Source: a virus
DNA: 29,206 nt
IMG/VR virus record: IMGVR_UViG_3300023184_000406
Coordinates: 1-29,206 of that record
Reading direction: 5' to 3' (one strand)
Shown: piece by piece, positions 24,013-29,206 of the stretch
Layout: each line of letters starts with the position of its first letter
Position numbering within the stretch: the first letter of the stretch is position 1
Notes under the pieces: model-generated
The model's database searches: none
The model's input: the letters and a program-made list of their open reading frames with translations, nothing else
Told to the model about the DNA's origin: nothing
Position numbers and translations under genes: made by a program

Positions 24013-24668
24013 TATCCGACTACTCTATTCCTCTTGTACTTCTTGACAGACAGAAGTTCTCGTTCTGTAAAACCAGTATCTAGAGGGGCTACGTTTCTTG
24101 AGTTTAAGTCTTTTACGCCAACAACATCATCGTGCATATTTTGCATTTCTCTTGTTGCCGCTCTAAGGATTAATAACTTGAATGCGGGAATTTGAGTTCC
24201 GTCAATACCGGCAGTGTAGGTAACTTTTATAATATCGTCGGCAAGTGAGAAGTACACATCAATACCGTATCTTCTAACGACGTAATCATTGCCCACTTCA
24301 AGAGTTGTTTGGTTGTGGCCAATTCTTTTAAGTTTTACAGACTCAACTTCAAATACTGGCGTATTTCTTAAGTACACAGTTTCAGGAGGGAGCGCATAGT
24401 TGACTGCACTATTGGATGCATTTCCATTTGACGTGTAGTACGAACTTTCCAAATTCTGCTGATAAAAAAATGAACTCATTGGCATGGGATTATTGACAGC
24501 AGGAGTTACGTATTCTTCGTCTTCATAGGTCGTCAATTCAACAGGACGGCGAAGATATGACTCAAGTTCGCTCTGAAGCCCCATGAGGACCATTTCTGCA
24601 GCGTCTTGCTGCCTGAGAGAGAACCTGATGTCCATATATGTTGTAAGTTCTTGAACAGACACAAGCAT
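24012..24668 (-). CDS. Head-tail connector protein (gp6/adaptor-like)
   Basis: The protein has 218 residues. Its N-terminal helical part (LVSVQELTTYMDIRFSLRQQ, DAAEMVLMGLQSELESYLRR) is typical of head-tail adaptors that dock under the portal. A beta-rich insert in the middle (ALPPETVYLRNTPVFEVESV, DYVVRRYGIDVYFSLADDII, KVTYTAGIDG) is followed by helical KLLILRAATREMQNMHDDVV and a basic ending (TERELLSVKKYKRNRVVG), the pattern of actinophage-like connectors. The overlap and order with the gpG-like and terminator-like genes support this. Confidence 0.72.
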   Translation of the reverse strand: MLVSVQELTTYMDIRFSLRQQDAAEMVLMGLQSELESYLRRPVELTTYEDEEYVTPAVNNPMPMSSFFYQQNLESSYYTSNGNASNSAVNYALPPETVYLRNTPVFEVESVKLKRIGHNQTTLEVGNDYVVRRYGIDVYFSLADDIIKVTYTAGIDGTQIPAFKLLILRAATREMQNMHDDVVGVKDLNSRNVAPLDTGFTERELLSVKKYKRNRVVG

Positions 24669-24704
24669 TGCGGACCCCTAACGGCTCAGAAAGCCAAAAA
24701 TGAC

Positions 24705-24869
24705 TTATCGGCCGCGGCGACGGCCAAAGATGTCACGAAAACGCTCACCCTCAACACCACCACCGCCTGCACGGCGACGGACACGCTGAGTAGCGGTATT
24801 CACTGCACGACGGACTTTACCGATGCTACGTCCGATTCGTTCGCTTGTTGTAAGTTTTGTTTGACCCAT
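24705..24869 (-). CDS. Tiny arginine-rich protein
   Basis: This 54-residue gene has a good ribosome site (AAGGG six bases before ATG 24869). The product MGQTKLTTSERIGRSIGKVR continues with RAVNTATQRVRRRAGGGGVE and ends GERFRDIFGRRRGR, about a quarter arginine. It is strongly basic, with a four-Gly hinge. Position just upstream of the connector suggests a virion or DNA-binding accessory, but no family was recognised. Codon use differs from neighbours only through the Arg content. Confidence 0.6.
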   Translation of the reverse strand: MGQTKLTTSERIGRSIGKVRRAVNTATQRVRRRAGGGGVEGERFRDIFGRRRGR

Positions 24870-24907
24870 GTCAAGCCCTTTCAGGACGGTTTACTTGATT
24901 GTATCAG

Positions 24908-25459
24908 TTAACGGTCTTGGTTTGGTGGCGATTCTATTGCCAACATTGACGCAAGAGTCCCTGGAGGAGCCTCTACAGGCACCCAAGCACGAGAATATTT
25001 ATGCTCAGAAATCTTTCTATTTTTCAAAAGGTTTCCGTCAAGCATTAAGTCAAACTCGTCTTTTTTCATCGCAAGTTGCCGATTAAGGCTTTCGCGATTG
25101 GATTTCCCAGAAAAAACCAATTCTCTAATTACTGTTGACATTGGCTTTGCAACAATAGAACTTCTCCCACGATTTATTCGCAGGTGCATGAGCATCGCCT
25201 CGTACTTGTCGCAATCAATAAAAACAACAGGAACAAAACTTTCACATTTTGCAATAATTGTTTTTTGGTTTTTGGCAAGCATTAACCGTTCATTGCCATC
25301 AATTACTTCCATAGTTGAGCGATGGACAATAATCGGAATAATGAACCCAAAGTCCTCCAAGGACGCCGCCAGAACCAGAAGGTCAGGGCGAAGTATGTAG
25401 GTGGTTTTGTATGGGGCAATCTTAAGTTCGTCTGTACTAACCATCTCATAGTTGGTCAT
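24908..25459 (-). CDS. ParB-like N-terminal domain protein 2
   Basis: The protein has 183 residues and overlaps the PAPS-reductase-family gene by 14 bases. It shows the ParB/Srx fold order: APYKTTYILRPDLLVLAASL, EDFGFIIPIIVHRSTMEVID, GNERLMLAKNQ, PVVFIDCDKYEAMLMHLRIN, RGRSSIVAKPMSTVIREL. The Asp-Gly-Asn-Glu-Arg core corresponds to the ParB box with its Arg kept. A C-terminal helical region follows (NRESLNRQLAMKKDEFDLML). No DNA-segregation partner (ParA) is present, so a partition role is unlikely. It probably binds DNA or nucleotide together with the neighbouring PP-loop protein. Confidence 0.8.
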   Translation of the reverse strand: MTNYEMVSTDELKIAPYKTTYILRPDLLVLAASLEDFGFIIPIIVHRSTMEVIDGNERLMLAKNQKTIIAKCESFVPVVFIDCDKYEAMLMHLRINRGRSSIVAKPMSTVIRELVFSGKSNRESLNRQLAMKKDEFDLMLDGNLLKNRKISEHKYSRAWVPVEAPPGTLASMLAIESPPNQDR

Positions 25460-26597
25460 AGTGTTCTCCTTCTAGTACTTGTTCTGCTGCTTTATGCCTA
25501 AGAGTGTTGGCTTTGGTTTTTGGCCCAACTGGCGCTGCTGCTGAAACGTTAATCTCGTTCATTAACAAGTTTCTAATCAGCCAGTTGATGGGATATGAAA
25601 AAGGGTCAGTGACGTGTTTGCGCCGAAAGTCAGCAACGTAAGATTTTGCACGACGCCTATCATCTTCCCCCAAAAAGTTTTCTTCAATACAGCGTTTAGC
25701 CCCATTAAATCCGTCTTTTGCATAGTCATCAATATATTTTTCAATATTGAACTCTGGCCACCAGCGACGTTGTGCATCTATATTGGGCCAAATCTTTTCA
25801 AGTTTGTCATAGAACTCTGGCTCAGTAGCAACAAGGTCTCCTATTCGGCGAATTGCCACACAATGAAGCGGAATGCCGACACGAGTATTTGAACCAGTCA
25901 AAGCAGCGAGGTCGTAGTACTCACAATATTCGGCATTGTGTTCTTCTGAAATAAATTTAAATACATCATCTGTCTGCCAGTCATAGATGACCTTTGCAAA
26001 CTTCAAAGGGATGGATTTCTTCATTCTGTATGGAGACACGATGTAGTTCTCATGAAGTTTTTGAACAAGAGAGCGATAGCGAACCATTGACTCATTCGCA
26101 CGAACTCCGGTTATGAAAGCAACAGAGCCTGTCTTGCCTTGCATCGTATAGTAGTCAATTGACTCTTTAAGCGGCTCGTCTTCATCAAGACCAAAGTGAT
26201 TTACATTGATTGCCCACTCAGGCATCTCCCTGACCCATCTGCCTTGCTTGCGTCGTTCAGGACCCCACATAACAACCGGCGTGCGATTTCCAAGAACCCA
26301 TACTTCAGAACCGGAAGGGAGGCAATACCACTCCAAATCAACCCAGTCATAGTTACGAATTTTGTTTACATAGTCCACAACAAGAGGGCTGACCATTTCT
26401 TCGTCTCGGAAGATTACTTTGACTGGTCCGAGTCCTCGTTCTTCATGAACTTCTTTAGCCAAGTAAAGCACTGCTGTGCTATCTTTTCCTCCAGAAAACT
26501 GAACGCAAACAGTATCAAAAGTATCATAAACGTGCCTTATCCTCTGTCTTGCAGCCTCTACACAATCAATGTCAAGAAACATCCTCTGTCTGGTCAT
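25446..26597 (-). CDS. PAPS-reductase-family PP-loop protein (IbrA-like)
   Basis: The protein has 383 residues. Residues 31-41 (CVQFSGGKDST) are the PP-loop that binds the phosphates of ATP or PAPS. Further family features are VIFRDEEMVSPLVVDYVNKI, the SVAFITGVRANESMVRYRSL segment, and a C-terminal region (WQTDDVFKFISEEHNAEYCE, RVGIPLHCVAIRRIG). No paired-cysteine [4Fe-4S] motif of true APS/PAPS reductases is visible, so sulfate assimilation is unlikely. The layout fits the IbrA/DUF3440-like group that travels with ParB-like partners. Proteins of this type are suspected of DNA modification or regulation; this is family knowledge plus inference. TAATG overlap with the upstream small gene. Confidence 0.82.
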   Translation of the reverse strand: MTRQRMFLDIDCVEAARQRIRHVYDTFDTVCVQFSGGKDSTAVLYLAKEVHEERGLGPVKVIFRDEEMVSPLVVDYVNKIRNYDWVDLEWYCLPSGSEVWVLGNRTPVVMWGPERRKQGRWVREMPEWAINVNHFGLDEDEPLKESIDYYTMQGKTGSVAFITGVRANESMVRYRSLVQKLHENYIVSPYRMKKSIPLKFAKVIYDWQTDDVFKFISEEHNAEYCEYYDLAALTGSNTRVGIPLHCVAIRRIGDLVATEPEFYDKLEKIWPNIDAQRRWWPEFNIEKYIDDYAKDGFNGAKRCIEENFLGEDDRRRAKSYVADFRRKHVTDPFSYPINWLIRNLLMNEINVSAAAPVGPKTKANTLRHKAAEQVLEGEHYDQL

Positions 26598-26776
26598 TAG
26601 TATTTCACAATCTGAGATAAACGTTGGTTCTCCGCACGAATATTGTCTATTTCGCGGTTAAGTCTTATATTATCCATATTCAACCGAATTAGTTCATCTC
26701 TACAGGCAATAGTGAGAGACATTGCTTCTTCGGGGTCAGTGCACCAATACAGTTTTTCTATAAGTTCATCAAACAT
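26597..26776 (-). CDS. 59-residue coiled-coil protein between ParB and PP-loop genes
   Basis: The frame runs from ATG 26776 to TAA at 26597-26599, sharing one base with the next start. The product begins MFDELIEKLYWCTDPEEAMS and continues LTIACRDELIRLNMDNIRLN, REIDNIRAENQRLSQIVKY. Its second half has a leucine-zipper-like heptad pattern (Leu, Ile, Asn, Ile at regular spacing). It fills the gap between two cassette genes exactly, which argues that it is real. Coiled-coil dimerisation or bridging of its neighbours is an inference. No family was recognised. Confidence 0.65.
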   Translation of the reverse strand: MFDELIEKLYWCTDPEEAMSLTIACRDELIRLNMDNIRLNREIDNIRAENQRLSQIVKY

Positions 26777-26782
26777 GACGAC

Positions 26783-27580
26783 TTAAATTTCAATATGCTG
26801 GTCTACGAAATCAATCAATTTTTCAGCGGTTGTATTTCCAGCGATTGCAGGGTCGTTGCGAAGCCAGCGCACGAATTCATACCAGCGAGCCTGCTGTTGA
26901 GGGTTGTCAAAGACTATTGTGTATTGAACTACAGCCTGTGGAGCGTTACCGGCGGCAGTCATGGTGCTTCCCTTTACGGCAAGTTCACGATGGTCCTCAG
27001 AAGAGGGAGCAATAATGCGTCGCTCTCCATCTTCATCTTCTCGCACTAGTGAGGTAAGAGCCTGTGCTGTTGCCTCCGCAGCAGCATTAATGAGAGGCTG
27101 AAGTACTGGAGTGATATATGAAGTTGAAACCCCATCAGACCATTTTTGCGCATCTGCATGCTCGCTAATTTCAGCAAGTTCAAACTCGTCCCAACCAAGA
27201 CCATCTAGGAGTTCAGGGTAAATATCAGAAACATCTACAAGCATTTCGTTAAGGGCAGACTGTTCTGTGTGACCAAGTTCCATGGTGCGGTTGTCTGCTA
27301 AAGCAAAAGCAATAGCACGAGAATTATCTGCATCAAAAACGACAGCAGCAATATGTGTCCACCCAAGTTTTTTGGCGGCTTCCATCTGATGGTTGCCAGC
27401 AATAACAGTTGAAGTTCCGTCATCGTTTGGCCTGATGACGATTGGCTTTACTTGACCAAATTCAACATAGGAAGAAGTAATCGCAGAGATATTGCCTCGG
27501 CGTGGGTTTCCCTCAAGAGGGACAAGAGAATCTATTGGGACAAGGAGTGATTCAATGTCTTTGGATACGTTATATTTCAA
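26783..27580 (-). CDS. ParB-like N-terminal domain protein 1 (IbrB-like)
   Basis: The protein has 265 residues and starts at TTG 27580 (overlapping the previous stop), since no ATG lies in the first domain; AGGTG is just upstream. Residues 1-95 are a ParB/Srx domain: PIDSLVPLEGNPRRGNISAI, FGQVKPIVIRPNDDGTSTVI, AGNHQMEAAKKLGWTHIAAV. In the nucleotide-binding box the usual Arg is Gln (GNHQ). A middle segment (AFALADNRTMELGHTEQSAL, LPELLDGLGWDEFELAEIS-like) is usual for phage ParB-like proteins. The C-terminal part, with QYTIVFDNPQQQARWYEFVR, is a small alpha/beta extension. It pairs with the PP-loop protein as IbrB does with IbrA. Confidence 0.85.
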   Translation of the reverse strand: MKYNVSKDIESLLVPIDSLVPLEGNPRRGNISAITSSYVEFGQVKPIVIRPNDDGTSTVIAGNHQMEAAKKLGWTHIAAVVFDADNSRAIAFALADNRTMELGHTEQSALNEMLVDVSDIYPELLDGLGWDEFELAEISEHADAQKWSDGVSTSYITPVLQPLINAAAEATAQALTSLVREDEDGERRIIAPSSEDHRELAVKGSTMTAAGNAPQAVVQYTIVFDNPQQQARWYEFVRWLRNDPAIAGNTTAEKLIDFVDQHIEI

Positions 27581-27924
27581 TGTGACACCTGTGCTCTCAC
27601 GTTGGCGTTAAGCGTACGCATTGCATCAATGGAGGCACGCAGGGATAAAAGTTTTTCACGCTTTGACTTGACAAGAGCCTCAGCAATCTTGTAATCAAAG
27701 TTTTCGTCAGCAAGTTTATAGTCTGCCCACGCTTCACGTTCTTTAATTGAACCCTTAGCAGAAAGATACTCTTTTGCCCAGTTCGCTTTATACAAAGACT
27801 CTTTTTTGGCATTGTCTTCAGCAAGAGACTCAAAAGCCTCAGTGTGCTCTTCAAGCATTTCAATTAAACGCAAAATCTCATGTTCAATATCCACTTGACT
27901 AATAGGACTATTACGCGAAATCAT
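27577..27924 (-). CDS. Coiled-coil protein of unknown function
   Basis: This 115-residue, almost fully helical protein has GGAGAAAA before ATG 27924, and overlaps both neighbours (14 bases with the RuvC-like gene, 4 with ParB 1). The sequence EHEILRLIEMLEEHTEAFES, LAEDNAKKESLYKANWAKEY, FDYKIAEALVKSKREKLLSL shows long heptads without glycine or proline breaks. Small helical proteins of this kind often stand beside RuvC-like genes in phages. A role in recombination, replication or as adaptor is only inferred from position. Confidence 0.65.
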   Translation of the reverse strand: MISRNSPISQVDIEHEILRLIEMLEEHTEAFESLAEDNAKKESLYKANWAKEYLSAKGSIKEREAWADYKLADENFDYKIAEALVKSKREKLLSLRASIDAMRTLNANVRAQVSH

Positions 27925-28447
27925 TTTTCTCCATTAAGTTTTCCATTGGCGACCAATCTATCTTTTCAAAAGCAGAAAGTTGTTCTTTTGTCCACTGATA
28001 TGCAGATAAACCCATTTTAGTTAAAGCCATCTGTTCAAGAACCCATGCATCACATTCGTCGTTTCCCGAAGCGCCATTAAAAATAATGCCAGTCTTTGCC
28101 GAAATGGCAGAAATAACTTCGCCTTTAGATGCGTTGCCTCGTCCAGTTGCAAACTTTGCACGACATGTGGGGGGTATTTCAACAATTGCAATGTTGCATT
28201 CAAACAGCGTCATTCGGACACAGCCACCCAATTCACCGATACTGAATGCTTGTCCACTTCGGGAAGCAAATGAGTAGCCCTCAATAATCACGCAGGCTAT
28301 TTCGTTTTCTAAGCATTTATGCAGTATGCTCTTGGTCACTTCGGAAAGACGCTCAGCACCTCGGGTCTTGGGCTTTATAACGCTGGTTTTTTGGTTTATG
28401 GATATACCTGTTGATGTTAAAGATAAATCAAGGCCCATAAAGTTCAT
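27911..28447 (-). CDS. RuvC-like Holliday-junction resolvase
   Basis: The protein has 178 residues, the usual RuvC size. It keeps the four acidic catalytic positions: Asp7 in MGLDLSLTSTG, Glu56 in CVIIEGYSF, and Asp130 with Asp133 in NDECDAWVLEQ. Other RuvC-like segments are ARSGQAFS-like SRSGQAFSIGELGG and FATGRGNASKGEV (Lys108), which fit the phage branch. It would cut branched DNA made during recombination or packaging. A weak ribosome site precedes ATG 28447, and ATG 28438 (MGLDLS) is an alternative start. It is the first gene of the leftward block. Confidence 0.88.
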   Translation of the reverse strand: MNFMGLDLSLTSTGISINQKTSVIKPKTRGAERLSEVTKSILHKCLENEIACVIIEGYSFASRSGQAFSIGELGGCVRMTLFECNIAIVEIPPTCRAKFATGRGNASKGEVISAISAKTGIIFNGASGNDECDAWVLEQMALTKMGLSAYQWTKEQLSAFEKIDWSPMENLMEKNDFA

Positions 28448-28513
28448 AACTCTGCCACAGTATCAGAAAATCTAGTAATATGTTCTTGTACCCTATAGTC
28501 ATCAGGAAACACA
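28448..28513. promoter_or_regulatory. Divergent intergenic region, probable promoter(s)
   Basis: This 66-base gap separates the leftward block from the rightward genes and is the only place in the window where both directions must start. A TATAGT hexamer upstream of the plus-strand ORF is close to a -10 box, but no convincing -35 is spaced from it. On the minus strand TGATACT is a weak candidate. No phage late-promoter consensus could be named. Confidence 0.4.
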
Positions 28514-28597
28514 ATGTCTGGAATTATCCCACCATCAATTGACGGCTTGTGCGGTTATGGATACGGTGGAAGTGAAGGAAAACAATATGCCTATTAG
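28514..28597 (+). CDS. 27-residue ORF of unknown function
   Basis: ATG 28514 is preceded by AGGAAA (28504-28509) and reads MSGIIPPSIDGLCGYGYGGS then EGKQYAY and TAG. It overlaps the next start by 11 bases. The Gly/Tyr-rich peptide resembles no family known to me. Good ribosome site and position at the head of the operon support it, but its length alone gives little proof; it may be a leader peptide. Confidence 0.4.
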   Translation: MSGIIPPSIDGLCGYGYGGSEGKQYAY

Positions 28598-28868
28598 ACA
28601 TGGAATTTTAACAATTAATACCACGAGGTCGGAGGTGCTTGTTGACGATATTGATATGGTCCAATATTCCATGACTATGTCTATTCAGAATATTGATGAA
28701 ACTGGAGTAATTTATCTTGGTGACAGCACAGTCACCGCAGAAGACTATGGTTATGCACTTGTCCCGGGGGATTCATTTACGTTAGACGATGTTGGTCGTC
28801 GCCCTGGTCTTTACGCCATATCTGACGTAAATGGGACACAAGCCGCCGTAATAAGGATTTCACAATAA
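28587..28868 (+). CDS. Small beta-rich protein, possible structural protein
   Basis: ATG 28587 is chosen over an upstream TTG at 28539 because GAAGGA lies seven bases before it. The 93-residue product is predicted beta throughout ([80 protein letters not shown]). This pattern suits small virion surface or decoration-type proteins. Its stop overlaps the start of the collagen-like gene (TAATG), tying the two together. Structural role is inferred. Confidence 0.65.
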   Translation: MPIRHGILTINTTRSEVLVDDIDMVQYSMTMSIQNIDETGVIYLGDSTVTAEDYGYALVPGDSFTLDDVGRRPGLYAISDVNGTQAAVIRISQ

Positions 28869-29206
28869 TGAAAATTGGAGGAAACGGTGGAGGCATCCCA
28901 GGACCTCGCGGACTTCCCGGCAGGTCAATAAATTTTAAAACCGCTGTAGCAACATTCAGCGCTTTACCCGCTGGCTCTGAAGATGATGCACGAATTGTTC
29001 TTGATGAGGGCCATATCTATATTCACAATGGATTTTCGTGGGTAGATGGTGGTCAGTTTCAAGGACCAGATGGTGCCACAGGCGCAACTGGTCCTACTGG
29101 TATTACTGGCCCAACAGGTGCGACTGGTGCGACTGGTGCGACTGGTGCTACTGGTGCTACTGGTGCTTCCGGTGCTTCCGGTGCTTCCGGTGCTTCCGGT
29201 GCTTCC
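28868..29206 (+). CDS. Collagen-like fibre protein, N-terminal part, cut by window edge
   Basis: The reading frame runs from ATG 28868 (overlapping the previous stop) for 113 codons to the last base. It begins [20 protein letters not shown], then a domain with [40 protein letters not shown], a pattern common at the start of phage fibre proteins. It then goes into collagen-like [19 protein letters not shown] and ends in five perfect GAS units. It is probably a virion fibre expressed separately from the main tail block. The C-terminal end is not visible. Confidence 0.75.
   Translation, partial: MKIGGNGGGIPGPRGLPGRSINFKTAVATFSALPAGSEDDARIVLDEGHIYIHNGFSWVDGGQFQGPDGATGATGPTGITGPTGATGATGATGATGATGASGASGASGASGAS
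29162..29206. repeat. Perfect 9-bp tandem repeat at the window end
   Basis: Five identical copies of ggtgcttcc (Gly-Ala-Ser) run to the last base. The true copy number is unknown because the window stops here. Confidence 0.9.

Noticed and set aside
25446-26597. Sulfate-assimilation PAPS reductase (cysH)
   Set aside because: The PP-loop is present, but no paired-cysteine Fe-S motif or assimilation neighbours are seen. The ParB-like partners point to the IbrA-like group.

Overview
The window is a stretch of double-stranded DNA phage genome (Caudoviricetes) encoding a contractile, myovirus-type tail. The evidence is a tail sheath, tail tube, tail assembly chaperone, long tape measure and a full baseplate (hub, spike, gp25/W-like, J-like and probable I-like proteins). 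No bacterial housekeeping gene, tRNA, rRNA, integrase, insertion sequence or CRISPR array was seen. Genes are tightly packed, often sharing TAATG, TGATG or ATGA stop/start junctions, and composition is moderately AT-leaning by eye. The host cannot be read from the sequence. A peptidoglycan-peptidase-like domain in the tape measure, the ParB/PAPS-reductase-type pair and the abundance of collagen-like fibres would fit an aquatic, possibly actinobacterial, host, but this is only inference.

Nearly everything lies on the minus strand and reads from right to left. From 28447 down to 24908 is a DNA-processing cassette: RuvC-like resolvase, coiled-coil protein, ParB-like protein, a 59-residue coiled-coil protein, a PP-loop PAPS-reductase-family protein and a second ParB-like protein. 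From 24869 to 22460 come a tiny arginine-rich protein and head-tail joining genes (connector, gpG-like, terminator-like, acidic-tailed protein). From 22450 to 15432 are sheath, tube, tail assembly chaperone with a probable -1 frameshift extension, and tape measure. From 15429 to 8289 is the baseplate: LysM-type/tube-initiator-like protein, D-like hub, OB-fold spike fused to a collagen-like fibre, gp25-like wedge, J-like wedge and I-like protein. From 8255 to 1 is a run of adhesion genes: two small conserved tail proteins, a fibre, a small holin-like membrane protein and four fibre genes. One of these is a 1277-residue Gly-Val-Ser collagen-like fibre with three globular insertions; the last runs off the window.

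At the right edge a short divergent intergenic region (28448-28513) separates the minus-strand block from three plus-strand genes: a 27-residue ORF, a 93-residue beta-rich protein and another collagen-like fibre that runs off the window. Both window ends lie inside Gly-Ala-Ser tandem repeats, which suggests a contig broken at repeats.

The terminase, portal, protease and major capsid protein are not present and must lie outside. The points most worth following are the ParB / coiled-coil / PP-loop / ParB cassette, the fusion of the baseplate spike to a collagen stalk and adhesin head, the mosaic reuse of fibre modules with a vestigial start left after one copy, and the frameshifted chaperone.
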